Of a stretch of 64,000 bases of DNA, positions 48,838 through 59,047 are shown one piece after another. Each line of letters starts with the position of its first letter. Position 1 is the first letter of the stretch. This DNA is from Microbacterium sp. H1-D42 (lineage in GTDB: Bacteria; Actinomycetota; Actinomycetes; Actinomycetales; Microbacteriaceae). The translations under genes were made by a program, and so were the position numbers. The notes under the pieces are model-generated. The model was not told the origin of the DNA, did not search any database, and saw only the letters and a list, made by a program, of their open reading frames with translations. Location: the NCBI RefSeq assembly GCF_022637555.1, contig NZ_CP093342.1:1426001-1490000 (forward strand), read 5' to 3'.

Positions 48838-49685
48838 GCAAGCGACTGACTGTTCCGAAGACGTACAAGCTCGCCATCGGCGGGGCCTTCCCGCGCAGCG
48901 AGTCCGGCCGCACCTACGAGGTCGTCTCGGCGAAGGGCGCGTTCCTGGCGAACGCCGCGAAGGCATCGCGGAAGGATGCCAGGGATGCCGTCGTCGCTGC
49001 GCGCAGCGGCGTGAAGGGCTGGTCCGGCGCCACCGCGTACAACCGCGGACAGGTGCTGTACCGAGTCGCCGAGATCCTCGAGGGGCGGCGCGCCCAGTTC
49101 GTCGACGAGATCGTCGACCAGGAAGGCGTCTCGGCCGCCCTCGCCGGCGCGCAGGTGGATGCTGCCATCGATCTGTGGGTCTGGTACGCGGGCTGGTGCG
49201 ACAAGTACGCGCAGGTCGCCGGCAACGCGAACCCGGTCTCCGGCCCGTACTTCAACATCTCGGTGCCGGAGCCGACGGGGGTCGTCGCGACGGTCGCGCC
49301 GCAGGATTCCGCGCTGCTGGGTCTCGTGTCCGCGGTCGCCCCGGCCCTGGTCATGGGCAACACGGTCGTCGTGATCGCCAGCGAGCAGTTCCCGCTCTCG
49401 GCGATCAGCTTCGCCGAAGTGCTCGCCACCAGCGATGTGCCTGGCGGAGTGGTCAACGTGCTCACCGGCTCGCCCGCCGAGATCGCTCCGTGGCTGGCAT
49501 CCCACGCCGACGTCAACGCACTCGACCTCACCGGTGCCGGCGGCCTCGATTGGGTCGACCTCGAGATCGCTGCCGCCGACACGCTCAAGCGGGTGCTGCG
49601 CCCCGGTTCGACGGAACCGAGCCTCGACCGCATCACCGCGTTCACCGAGACCAAGACCGTCTGGCACACCAAGTCCATGGTGTGA
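48834..49685 (+). CDS. Truncated aldehyde dehydrogenase homologue without catalytic Cys
   Basis: 283-residue protein matching the N-terminal, NAD-binding part of ALDH (PTGVVATVAPQDSALLGLVSAVAPALVMGNTVVVIASEQ; SFAEVLATSDVPGGVVNVLTG). It ends where the general-base Glu and the catalytic Cys domain would begin. The frame is clean, the codon use normal and there is no second half out of frame afterwards, so this looks like a stable gene rather than decay. It could form heteromers with the full ALDH upstream. Coupled to that gene by ATGA; ends before a strong terminator. Confidence 0.88.
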   Translation: MSKRLTVPKTYKLAIGGAFPRSESGRTYEVVSAKGAFLANAAKASRKDARDAVVAARSGVKGWSGATAYNRGQVLYRVAEILEGRRAQFVDEIVDQEGVSAALAGAQVDAAIDLWVWYAGWCDKYAQVAGNANPVSGPYFNISVPEPTGVVATVAPQDSALLGLVSAVAPALVMGNTVVVIASEQFPLSAISFAEVLATSDVPGGVVNVLTGSPAEIAPWLASHADVNALDLTGAGGLDWVDLEIAAADTLKRVLRPGSTEPSLDRITAFTETKTVWHTKSMV

Positions 49686-49699
49686 GCTGGCAGCTGAGG

Positions 49700-49741
49700 A
49701 GGGTCCGGGGCGCGCATCGGCGCGTTTCGGACCCTTCTTTT
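49700..49741 (+). terminator. Intrinsic terminator after the deoC operon
   Basis: 16-bp stem with three G-U pairs (49700-49715 with 49720-49735), loop ATCG, and a T-run CTTCTTTT at 49734-49741. The clearest canonical terminator of the window. Confidence 0.9.
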
Positions 49742-49823
49742 GTCTGCGCGCCAATCCGCCCCGGTGTCCGTGCGTGCGGTTAGGCTCGAATGACGATCTC
49801 TTGATCCCCCGAGGAGGACGCAG

Positions 49824-51092
<1,269 letters not shown>

Positions 51093-51097
51093 GCCCA

Positions 51098-51649
51098 GTG
51101 GTGGGCGGCCGACCGACCCCATGGCAGGTCGTCAGCAGCGAGCAGATCGTCAAGGACCGCTGGATCAGCTTGCGCGCCGATACCTGCGTTGATGGCGAGG
51201 GGCGCACCATCAGCCCCTACTACGTGCTCGATCCGTCGGATTGGATCACGGTGGTCGCCCTCGACGAAGCGGGCCGGGTGATCGCGGTCGAGGAGTACCG
51301 GCACGGCGCCGGTATCGTCGCGATCGGGCTCGTGGGCGGTGCGGTCGATGACGGCGAGGATCCGAAGGATGCTGCGCTTCGCGAGCTGCGCGAGGAGACC
51401 GGCTACGCCGCCGCAGAGATCATCGACCTCGGCTCGACCTGGGCGAACTGGGGCAATCACACCAACCGATCGCATCATTTCCTCGCCCGCGGATGCCGGC
51501 GTGTCACCGAGCAGTCACTCGACGACACTGAGGCGATCGCCGTGCACGTTACATCACTCGACAGCCTCGGCGAGAGCCTGGGGCAGAGCTACCACCTGCT
51601 GACTTGGCTGAAAGCGAGCCAGTGGCTGCGCGCGGAGCAGGCCGGCTGA
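51098..51649 (+). CDS. NUDIX hydrolase
   Basis: 183-residue Nudix protein with the full box GGAVDDGEDPKDAALRELREETGY (about 86-109, GX5EX7REXXEEXGX). Overall fold resembles ADP-ribose pyrophosphatases, but substrate is unassigned. GTG 51098 follows the clpX stop by 5 bases; a second in-frame GTG follows immediately. Likely transcribed with clpX. Confidence 0.88.
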   Translation: MVGGRPTPWQVVSSEQIVKDRWISLRADTCVDGEGRTISPYYVLDPSDWITVVALDEAGRVIAVEEYRHGAGIVAIGLVGGAVDDGEDPKDAALRELREETGYAAAEIIDLGSTWANWGNHTNRSHHFLARGCRRVTEQSLDDTEAIAVHVTSLDSLGESLGQSYHLLTWLKASQWLRAEQAG

Positions 51650-51697
51650 TCCGCGTCAGCGGGACTGGATGTCCGAGGTCAGGAGTACGGTCGCGCC

Positions 51698-52822
51698 ATG
51701 CGACCGTTCCAGATCTCCGTACCTGATGACGTGCTGGATGACCTGCGGGAGCGATTGAGTCGCACCCGATCGCTGCCCGATTCACCCCGCCGACCCGCAA
51801 CCGGCATGACCTCGGCATTTCTCGGCGAGCTGGTCGGAACGTGGAAGGAGCTCGACTGGCGCGCACGAGAAGCCTGGCTCAACCAGCATCCGCAGTTCAT
51901 CGCCGATGTGCGGGGCACTGGCATCCACTTCGCACACCTTCCGTCCGCGCGCGCAGACGCACCTGCGCTGTTGGTCATGCACGGCTGGCCGCATACGTTC
52001 GCACTGCAACTCGATTTCGCGCGCCTACTGCCTGACTTCCACGTCGTGGTGCCGAGCCTGCCTGGCTTCGCCTTCTCGGAGCCCTATGACGGCACCTTGA
52101 CCGAGACCGTGATGGCCGAGCTCATGCACGCGCTGATGACCGAGGTGCTCGGCTATGAGCGATTCATCACGTATGGCGAGGACGTCTCGGCGAACGTCAG
52201 CGATCTGATCGCGGCGACCCATCCGGAATCCGTGTCGGGAATCCTCGCCACTCACGCCCATTTCGGCACCGACCAGGAGCGATCGCTTCTCGATGACCCC
52301 GCGGCACGGGCGTTCTTCGACCGGCTCGCGGCCGGCGGCGGCCCTGACGGCGCATACGGTCACGTGCAGGGGACTCGACCCGACACGCTCGCTGCGGCGC
52401 TGAACGATTCGCCCGCAGGTCTGCTCGCGTGGATCGGCGAGAAGCTCGTCGAGTGGAGCGACACCCCCGCGTCGCAGCCGAACCTGCTCGAGCACCACAT
52501 CTCGCGCGAGCGCATCCTCACCGAGGCGATGATCTACTGGGTGACGCAGAGCATCGCCACATCCTTCCGGCCGTACTTCGACGGGGGAGAGCAGACGTCG
52601 ATTCCGCCCGTCGAGGTGCCGGCGGCCGTCGCGATCCAACGCCATGAGCATGACTATCCTGAGTCGGTCGCGCGCAGCTTCTACCGCGACGTGCGCTCGT
52701 TCGAGCGGATGCCGGAGGGCGGACATTTCGCCGTGGCCGAAGTGCCGCAGGCCATGGCGGACCGCATGCGATGGTTCGCGACGGATCTCGGATTGCTGCC
52801 ACATTCTCGGAGAAGGGCATAG
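51698..52822 (+). CDS. Epoxide hydrolase family protein
   Basis: 374-residue alpha/beta hydrolase with the EHN domain at the N-terminus (about 1-90; PFQISVPDDVLDDLRERL, LNQHPQFIADVRGTGIHFAH). HGWP oxyanion segment (about 94-97), the nucleophile Asp in the elbow YGEDVSANVSD (usual motif GGDWG) and the general-base His in EGGHFAVAE are visible. Hydrolyses epoxides via an Asp ester, but the natural substrate is unknown. ATG 51698 is 6 nt after TACGGT, a leaderless arrangement. Confidence 0.88.
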   Translation: MRPFQISVPDDVLDDLRERLSRTRSLPDSPRRPATGMTSAFLGELVGTWKELDWRAREAWLNQHPQFIADVRGTGIHFAHLPSARADAPALLVMHGWPHTFALQLDFARLLPDFHVVVPSLPGFAFSEPYDGTLTETVMAELMHALMTEVLGYERFITYGEDVSANVSDLIAATHPESVSGILATHAHFGTDQERSLLDDPAARAFFDRLAAGGGPDGAYGHVQGTRPDTLAAALNDSPAGLLAWIGEKLVEWSDTPASQPNLLEHHISRERILTEAMIYWVTQSIATSFRPYFDGGEQTSIPPVEVPAAVAIQRHEHDYPESVARSFYRDVRSFERMPEGGHFAVAEVPQAMADRMRWFATDLGLLPHSRRRA

Positions 52823-52824
52823 CT

Positions 52825-52851
52825 TCGGAGGAATCAGCGCGATTCCTCCGA
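52825..52851. terminator. Hairpin between convergent epoxide hydrolase and M3 peptidase genes
   Basis: Perfect 11-bp stem TCGGAGGAATC/GATTCCTCCGA with loop AGCGC, starting 2 bases after the epoxide hydrolase stop. No T-run; could serve both strands. Confidence 0.6.
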
Positions 52852-52920
52852 GGTCATGCCATTCTCCGGAGATCTGCCGCGCAGGACGGGCCGAACCCCA
52901 GCCCTCAGGCGCCCCGGCTC

Positions 52921-54975
52921 TCAGGCATCCAGCCCGCGGCGCTTCAGCAGCGGTGCGATCTCGGCATCCCGCCCACGGAAGTCACGATAGGCCTCCAACG
53001 GGTCCTTCGAACCGCCGACTCCCAGCAGACGCTGTCGGAACCGGTCGCCGTTCTTGCGTGTGAGACCGCCATTCGAGCGGAACCACTCCACGGTGTCGGC
53101 GTCGAGCACCTCGCTCCAGATGTACGAGTAGTACCCGGCGCTGTATCCGCCCGAGAACACGTGCGCGAAGTACGTCGACGAGTAGCGGGTCGGCACGACC
53201 GGGTTCAGCAGGCCGACATCAGCCAGCGCAGCCTGCTCGAACGCCGCCACGTCATCGACCTCGTCGCCTTCGCGCAGCCGGTGCCAGGCCTGATCGAGCC
53301 ACGCGGCCGCGAGGTACTCGCTGGTGGCGTGCCCCTGGTCGAACGTTCCCGTCGCGCGCAGACGCTTGACGATGGCCGGATCCAGCGGCTCGCCGGTCTC
53401 GTGGTGACGTGCGTAATTGCTGAGCACGTCGTCCCACAGGATCCACATCTCATTGACCTGGCTGGGGAACTCCACGAAGTCGCGGAAGACGTTCGTACCC
53501 GAGAAGTGCGGGTAGGCGACGCGCGCGAACAGTCCGTGCAGGGCGTGCCCGAACTCGTGGAACAGGGTCGTGACCTCGTCGAGCGTCAGCAGGGTGGGCT
53601 GTCCATCGCCGGGCTGTGACACGTTGAGGTTGTTCGCGACGACCGGCAGAGTGCCGCGCAACGCGGATTCGCTGACGATGGGGTTCATCCATGCGCCGCC
53701 GCGCTTGGAGTCGCGGGTGTACAGGTCGAGCACGTACAGGCCCACGGCCGAGCCGTCCTCGTCGTGGATCTCGAAGACGCGCGCGCCAGGGTGGTACGTG
53801 GGCAGATCGGTGCGCTCGGCGAATCGGATGCCGTACAGCTGCGTCGCGGCGAAGAACACGCCGTCCTGCAGCACCCGCTCCGCCTCGAAGTACGGGCGCA
53901 TGGCCGCGGTGTCGATGTCGTAGCGGGCCTGACGCACCTTCTCGGTGTAGAACGCCCAGTCATGCGCTTCGACAGGGAACGGCTCAGCCTCGGTCGTGTC
54001 GATGATCTGCTGCAGGGCCTCCCGCTCGCGCTCGGCGTTGCGCGCAGCCGGGACTGCGAGCTCGCGCAGCATCCGCTCGACGACCTCCGGCGATCCCGCC
54101 GTCTCGTCGGCGGTGACGTACGCGGCGTGCGAGTCGTAGCCGAGCAGCGCAGCGCGCTCGGCGCGCAGCGTGACGATCTCGGTGAGCGCGGCGCGGTTGT
54201 CGTGCTCGTCGCCGCGCGACGCGCGGGAGAGCGACGCCGCCATGATGCGGCGGCGGCTCTCGCGCACCGTGAGCGAGGCGAGGTACGGATGCCCGCTGAA
54301 CAGCGGCAGAGAGACGAGGAACTTCCCGCCCAGACCACGATCGGCCGCAGCGCGGGCCGTCGCGCTGAGCTCGCCCTCCGACAGCCCGTCGAGCTCGGCG
54401 GCGTCATCGAAGACCACCGCCAGCTCGTTCGTGTCGCCGAGGAGGTTCTTCTCGAAGGTCGTGCTGAGCGTCGACAGGCGCTGGTTCAGTTCGGTGAGTC
54501 GTGCCTTGGCTTCGTCGTCCAGTGCCGCGCCGGCGTGCGTCATCTCGCGGAAGTGCCGCTGCACGAGGTAGCGCTGCTCGTCGGTGAGGTCGGAGCGCTC
54601 GTCGAGCCGGTCGTGCACCTGCGACACGCGCCAGTACAGCTGGCCGTCGAGCAGGATGGCGTCCTGGTGCGCGGCCATGAGCGGCGCCAGCTCTTCGTCG
54701 ATCGCCTGGATATCGGGCGTGGCATCTGCGGAGCTCACGGTGTAGAACGCGTGCGCCACGCGGTCGAGCAGCTCTCCGCTGCGCTCCAGGGCCTCGATCG
54801 TGTTCTCGAAAGTGGGCATCGACCGCACCATCGTCATCGCACGCACTTCGGCCAGCTGCTCGGCGAATCCCTCTCGGAATGCCGGCAGGTAGTGCTCAGG
54901 ACGGATGGTCGCGTAATCCGGCAGCCCGTAGGGGAGCGCGGAAGGGACGAGCAGCGGGTTCGTGGCCTCGGTCAT
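52921..54975 (-). CDS. M3 family metallopeptidase (peptidyl-dipeptidase/oligopeptidase)
   Basis: 684-residue M3 peptidase. Zinc motif FHEFGHALHGLFARV (HExxH, about 466-480) with the third ligand Glu in the following FVEFPSQVNE. Length and the C-terminal GYYSYIWSEVLDADTVEWF segment fit Dcp/OpdA-type cytoplasmic oligopeptidases that degrade short peptides. ATG 54975 is 7 nt from TAGGCT on the minus strand (54983-54988), likely leaderless. Confidence 0.92.
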   Translation of the reverse strand: MTEATNPLLVPSALPYGLPDYATIRPEHYLPAFREGFAEQLAEVRAMTMVRSMPTFENTIEALERSGELLDRVAHAFYTVSSADATPDIQAIDEELAPLMAAHQDAILLDGQLYWRVSQVHDRLDERSDLTDEQRYLVQRHFREMTHAGAALDDEAKARLTELNQRLSTLSTTFEKNLLGDTNELAVVFDDAAELDGLSEGELSATARAAADRGLGGKFLVSLPLFSGHPYLASLTVRESRRRIMAASLSRASRGDEHDNRAALTEIVTLRAERAALLGYDSHAAYVTADETAGSPEVVERMLRELAVPAARNAEREREALQQIIDTTEAEPFPVEAHDWAFYTEKVRQARYDIDTAAMRPYFEAERVLQDGVFFAATQLYGIRFAERTDLPTYHPGARVFEIHDEDGSAVGLYVLDLYTRDSKRGGAWMNPIVSESALRGTLPVVANNLNVSQPGDGQPTLLTLDEVTTLFHEFGHALHGLFARVAYPHFSGTNVFRDFVEFPSQVNEMWILWDDVLSNYARHHETGEPLDPAIVKRLRATGTFDQGHATSEYLAAAWLDQAWHRLREGDEVDDVAAFEQAALADVGLLNPVVPTRYSSTYFAHVFSGGYSAGYYSYIWSEVLDADTVEWFRSNGGLTRKNGDRFRQRLLGVGGSKDPLEAYRDFRGRDAEIAPLLKRRGLDA

Positions 54976-55003
54976 GGGATCGAGCCTACGGCCCCGCGGA
55001 TCG

Positions 55004-55912
55004 TCACTCGCTCAGCCGCGCCATCACACGCTGCAGGCCCTCCACCACGACGCGCACGCTGCGACGGCGCAGCGTCTCGGGCCTGGCGAGCACGTCGATC
55101 ATGCGATGGTTGCCGACGCCGTGCAGCGGCAGGCGCACGATGTCGCTGTCGTCGACACTGCGCGACGTGTACCGCGGCAGCATCCCGATCGCATCCCCGG
55201 CCGCGACCACGGCGGCGACCGCGCCGTAGTCGTTGATGCGGTGCTGCACCTGGGGCGCGACATTGGCCACTGCCGCGATCGCCTTGAGCACGTCATCGGG
55301 GGAGTACCCGACACGGCTGGTCACCCAGCGCTCGCCGGCAACGTCGGCGGGCGTCAGCGACGTGCGCTGCGCCAACGGGTGGGTCGTCGCCACCGCGACG
55401 TCGAGCGGCTCGCGCACGAGAGTGAGAGCGCGGATGCCCTGCACCGGCCACGGCGGCGAATGCTCCATCCGGTGTGCAAGAACCAGGTCGTACCGCGCGG
55501 TCAGGGCGGGGAACTCGCTCTGGGCGACATCCTCGTCGGTCAACTGCACGGTAGGGGTGGCCGCGGTGGCGGCCAGATCGCGCAGCAGCGGCCCGAACAG
55601 GGCCTGCCCGACGCTGTGGAAGCCGCTCACGCTCACGGTGCCGGTGCTTTCGTGCTCGAACTCGTCGAGCGCGTTCCGGGCCGCCGCCATGGCATCGATC
55701 GCCTCCGCGCCGGCGGCGGCAAGCACGTGACCAGCGGCCGTGAGGGCGAGCGTGCGGCCCTCCTTGCGAGTGAGTGGGGTGCGGAAGCCGCGCTGCAGCG
55801 CGGCCAGCTGCTGCGAGACGGCTGAGGGCGTCACGCGCAGCGCATCGGCGACCGCCGTGACGCTGCCGAGAGTGCCCAGCTCGCGCAAGATCTGCAACTG
55901 ATGAAGTTCCAC
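55004..55912 (-). CDS. LysR-family transcriptional regulator
   Basis: 302-residue LysR-type regulator: N-terminal winged HTH (about 1-60; MELHQLQILRELGTLGSVTAVADALRVTPSAVSQQLAALQ) and a periplasmic-binding-like effector domain (about 88-295). GTG 55912 lies 6 nt from TAAACT (minus, 55919-55924), i.e. leaderless. It is divergent from tdh-kbl (123-bp spacer), so it is a likely controller of threonine catabolism, although its effector is unknown. Confidence 0.9.
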   Translation of the reverse strand: MELHQLQILRELGTLGSVTAVADALRVTPSAVSQQLAALQRGFRTPLTRKEGRTLALTAAGHVLAAAGAEAIDAMAAARNALDEFEHESTGTVSVSGFHSVGQALFGPLLRDLAATAATPTVQLTDEDVAQSEFPALTARYDLVLAHRMEHSPPWPVQGIRALTLVREPLDVAVATTHPLAQRTSLTPADVAGERWVTSRVGYSPDDVLKAIAAVANVAPQVQHRINDYGAVAAVVAAGDAIGMLPRYTSRSVDDSDIVRLPLHGVGNHRMIDVLARPETLRRRSVRVVVEGLQRVMARLSE

Positions 55913-56035
55913 CGATTCAGTTTAGGTGTCGCTTAATCAACCGTGCAGTAGGTGGTGATTGCTCTTCAGGGTTCGGGGGAGTGGGATCGAAGTATGAAGG
56001 CACGATCGTGAAGTTATGGGCATGAGGGCACTGGC

Positions 56036-57079
56036 ATGAAGGCACTGTTCAAGAGCGGTCCGCACGCGGGTCTCGAGATGGTCGACCGTCCGGACCCTGT
56101 TGCCGGCACGGGTGAGGTCATCATCCGCGTGCTGCGCACCGGCATCTGCGGAACCGATCTGCACATCCGGCGTTGGGACGAGTGGGCAGCATCCGCCATC
56201 AACACCCCGCTCATCCCCGGTCACGAGTTCTACGGCGAGGTCGTCGAGGTCGGGCCGCTCGTGCACGACATCGCCGTCGGCGACCGGGTCTCAGGGGAGG
56301 GGCACATCGTCTGCGGAACCTGCCGCAACTGCCGTGCAGGACGCCGGCAGATGTGCATCCGCACCATCGGCCTCGGCCTGCAGCGCGACGGCGCGTTCGC
56401 GGAATACCTCTCGCTGCCGGCGACCAACGTCTGGGTGCACCACGAGGACGTCACCCCCGAGCTCGGCGCGATCTTCGACCCGCTCGGCAACGCCGTGCAC
56501 ACAGCCCTCACCTACCGCGTCGTGGGCGAGGATGTGCTGGTCACCGGATGCGGCCCGATCGGCCTCATGTCGATCGCCGTCGCCCGCCACGCCGGAGCCC
56601 GCTACATCGTCGCCACCGATGTGAGCGCGCCCCGACTCGAGATGGCGGGCCTGATGGGCGCCGACGAGGTCGTCGATGTCTCTCAGCACGACATCCGCGA
56701 GGCGCAGAAGGGTCTTGGCATGCGCGAGGGCTTCGACATCGGCTTCGAGATGAGCGGCGCCCCCTCGGCGCTTCCGGCCATGATCGACAACATGAAGCAC
56801 GGCGGGCAGATCGCGATGCTCGGCCTGCCCAGCAGCGGCTTCGACATCGACTGGGGCAAGCTGGTCACGCACATGCTGACCATCAAGGGCATCTACGGGC
56901 GTGAGATGTTCGAGACGTGGAACGCGATGGGCGCCATGCTGCACACCAGCGCCACCCTGCGCGACGCGATCAGTCGCGTCATCGCCGACTGCATCCCTGC
57001 CCGCGACTGGGAGCGCGGCTTCGCCGCCGCCGAGTCTGCGGGCACAGGCAAGATCATCCTCGACTGGACCGAGCTGTAG
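56036..57079 (+). CDS. tdh: L-threonine 3-dehydrogenase
   Basis: 347-residue medium-chain zinc dehydrogenase. Catalytic zinc ligands in GICGTDLHIRRW and PGHEFYGEVVE; structural zinc cysteines in CGTCRNCRAGRRQMC; NAD Rossmann motif VTGCGPIGLMSIAVA. Oxidises threonine to 2-amino-3-ketobutyrate, cleaved by Kbl encoded next. ATG 56036; no strong Shine-Dalgarno (GGGCATG region). The last codons and stop are repeated three times in the following spacer. Confidence 0.93.
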   Translation: MKALFKSGPHAGLEMVDRPDPVAGTGEVIIRVLRTGICGTDLHIRRWDEWAASAINTPLIPGHEFYGEVVEVGPLVHDIAVGDRVSGEGHIVCGTCRNCRAGRRQMCIRTIGLGLQRDGAFAEYLSLPATNVWVHHEDVTPELGAIFDPLGNAVHTALTYRVVGEDVLVTGCGPIGLMSIAVARHAGARYIVATDVSAPRLEMAGLMGADEVVDVSQHDIREAQKGLGMREGFDIGFEMSGAPSALPAMIDNMKHGGQIAMLGLPSSGFDIDWGKLVTHMLTIKGIYGREMFETWNAMGAMLHTSATLRDAISRVIADCIPARDWERGFAAAESAGTGKIILDWTEL

Positions 57080-57127
57080 AGAAATCCGAGCTGTAGAGAA
57101 ACCCGAGCTGTAGAGAAAGCGGAACTG
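57071..57127 (+). repeat. 17-bp tandem repeat (3.3 copies) spanning the tdh stop
   Basis: Units 57071-57087, 57088-57104 and 57105-57121 share GAGCTGTAGAGAAA plus a variable 3-base end, with a partial fourth copy (GAACTG) running into the kbl start. The first unit contains the tdh end (Glu-Leu-stop), so the following units carry further copies of the same stop codon. Confidence 0.92.
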
Positions 57128-58308
57128 TGATGTACACGAGCTTCAAGAACCACCTCCAAGGCGAACTGGCCGGGATCGAGGCAGCCGGACTCACCAAGCG
57201 CGAGCGCGGCATCGCAGGGCCGCAGCAGGCCGAGATCACCACCGGCGGCATGCAGGTGCTGAACTTCTGCGCCAACAATTACCTGGGCCTCGCCGACGAT
57301 CCCCGCATCCTCGCGGCCGCCAAGGGAGCCCTCGATGAGTGGGGCTACGGGATGGCCAGCGTGCGCTTCATCTGCGGCACCCAGGATCAGCACCTCGACC
57401 TCGAGCGTCGCCTGGCCGCGTTCCTCGGCACCGATGACGCGATCCTGTACTCGTCGTGCTTCGACGCCAACGGCGGGGTGTTCGAGACGCTGTTCTCTGC
57501 GGAGGACGCCATCATCTCGGACGAACTCAACCACGCGTCGATCATCGATGGCATCCGACTCTCGAAAGCCCGCCGGTTGCGCTACCGCAACCGGGACATG
57601 GCTGATCTCGAAGAGCAGTTGAAGGCGGCGTCGGATGCCCGTTTCCGCGTCGTCGTGACCGATGGCGTCTTCTCGATGGACGGCTACATCGCCCCGCTGC
57701 AGGAGATCTGCGATCTGGCGGAACGCTACGACGCGCTCGTGTTCGTCGACGACTCGCACGCAGTCGGCTTCGTCGGCGAGAACGGTCGCGGCACGCCAGA
57801 GCTGTGCGGCGTCTCGGACCGCGTCGACATCTACACCGGCACCTTCGGGAAGGCCCTCGGCGGGGCATCCGGCGGGTACGTTGCCGCCCACGCCGACATC
57901 GTCGCTCTGCTGCGCCAGCGTTCGCGTCCGTACCTGTTCTCGAACACGCTGGCTCCGTCGATCGTGGCCGGCACGCTGACCGCGCTCGACCTGGTCGAGG
58001 GCTCGGCCGACCTGCGCGCCCGCCTGCGGGAGAACGCCGCACTGTTCCGTCGCCGGATGACGGAGGAGGGCTTCGAGCTGCTGCCGGGGGAGCACCCGAT
58101 CGTTCCGGTGATGTTCGGAGATGCCGCGCTGACCGCCCGCATGGCTGACGAGATGCAGAAGCAGGGTGTGTACGTGACGGCCTTCAGCTTCCCCGTGGTG
58201 CCTCGTGGGCTCGCGCGCATCCGCGTGCAGCTGTCGGCGGCGCACACGCGGGACCAGGTGGAGCGCTGCGTGGCCGCATTCGTCGCGGCTCGGGATGCCG
58301 TGAGCTGA
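57127..58308 (+). CDS. kbl: Glycine C-acetyltransferase (2-amino-3-ketobutyrate CoA ligase)
   Basis: 393-residue PLP enzyme of the alpha-oxoamine synthase family, cleaving 2-amino-3-ketobutyrate with CoA to glycine and acetyl-CoA. PLP Lys in [15 protein letters not shown], substrate/PLP motifs [25 protein letters not shown] and [15 protein letters not shown]. Start ambiguous: GTG 57127 or ATG 57130 directly after it; the Shine-Dalgarno-like GAGAAAG belongs to the third repeat unit of the spacer. Converges on the VTC gene with 10 bases between. Confidence 0.93.
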   Translation: MMYTSFKNHLQGELAGIEAAGLTKRERGIAGPQQAEITTGGMQVLNFCANNYLGLADDPRILAAAKGALDEWGYGMASVRFICGTQDQHLDLERRLAAFLGTDDAILYSSCFDANGGVFETLFSAEDAIISDELNHASIIDGIRLSKARRLRYRNRDMADLEEQLKAASDARFRVVVTDGVFSMDGYIAPLQEICDLAERYDALVFVDDSHAVGFVGENGRGTPELCGVSDRVDIYTGTFGKALGGASGGYVAAHADIVALLRQRSRPYLFSNTLAPSIVAGTLTALDLVEGSADLRARLRENAALFRRRMTEEGFELLPGEHPIVPVMFGDAALTARMADEMQKQGVYVTAFSFPVVPRGLARIRVQLSAAHTRDQVERCVAAFVAARDAVS

Positions 58309-58318
58309 GGCATACCAG

Positions 58319-59047
58319 TCACGCGCCCCAGTACCGGCGCCGGATCCGTCCCCAGTCATTGCCGGGGAGCTGCGGATACAGCAGTGAAGCCGCGAGGCAG
58401 TACTTGCTGACCGAGTGAGGGCGGATGCCGCTGTGCACCAGCAGGCGATCCAGCGCCCCCATCCCGTCGGCCGACTTGGTCTCCACGAGCACCTCAGCAG
58501 GCCCCGGGATCCGCTTTGCGCCGAAGACGCTGTCGAGATCCTGGTCGATGGTGATGCGATGGTCACCGTCGGTGAGGGTGGTGCGTCGGTAGTCGGTCTC
58601 GAGCACCGGCCGCAGACGGGTCGCATCCATGCCGATGAGCGGACCGACGTAGGCGTGTCCGTCATGGTCCAGCAGGCCCAGGCGAGAGGGATCGTGCATC
58701 TGGCGCTGTTTCACCGTCATGCCGCGCAGCCCCTTGGACTTGACCTCCAGACGGCAGTCGCCGGAATCGACGTACAGCCGGGTGCGCACCTTGAATCGGT
58801 GCCGACGGCGCTGCACGTGCTGTCGGAAGAACGCGAAGTCCGGAGTGTCCAGGTAGACCGTCCGGTATCGGAACGTGCGCGTCTCGCCGATCTGCAGCAC
58901 CCGCAGCCCATCGGGCAGCAGCCGGGTGAGCATGTCGCGCGGGATGAAGTACTTGCGGTCGATGCGGCTCATCAGCGCCGCTGACTCGTCCAACTCCGGC
59001 AGGGAGATGGGTGGCAGCTCCCTCACCAGCTGCGCCAGCGCACTCAT
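58319..59047 (-). CDS. VTC-domain protein (polyphosphate polymerase-like)
   Basis: 242-residue protein of the VTC/triphosphate tunnel family: SRIDRKYFIPRDML, FRYRTVYLDTPDFAFFRQH, RFKVRTRLYVDSG and CRLEVKSKG, with many basic and acidic residues lining a tunnel barrel. In yeast the VTC4 domain makes polyphosphate; bacterial proteins often pair with DUF4956 as here. ATG 59047 overlaps the DUF4956 stop (ATGA), so they are co-translated. Polyphosphate synthesis is inferred. Confidence 0.85.
   Translation of the reverse strand: MSALAQLVRELPPISLPELDESAALMSRIDRKYFIPRDMLTRLLPDGLRVLQIGETRTFRYRTVYLDTPDFAFFRQHVQRRRHRFKVRTRLYVDSGDCRLEVKSKGLRGMTVKQRQMHDPSRLGLLDHDGHAYVGPLIGMDATRLRPVLETDYRRTTLTDGDHRITIDQDLDSVFGAKRIPGPAEVLVETKSADGMGALDRLLVHSGIRPHSVSKYCLAASLLYPQLPGNDWGRIRRRYWGA

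Noticed and set aside
48834..49685. Truncated ALDH as a pseudogene by frameshift
   Set aside because: No remnant of the missing catalytic half follows in any frame, the stop is followed by a normal terminator, and coupling to the upstream gene is intact.
57071..57127. 17-bp repeats as a CRISPR-like array or att site
   Set aside because: Directly adjacent units with no spacers, no cas genes, no integrase; treated as tandem slippage repeat.
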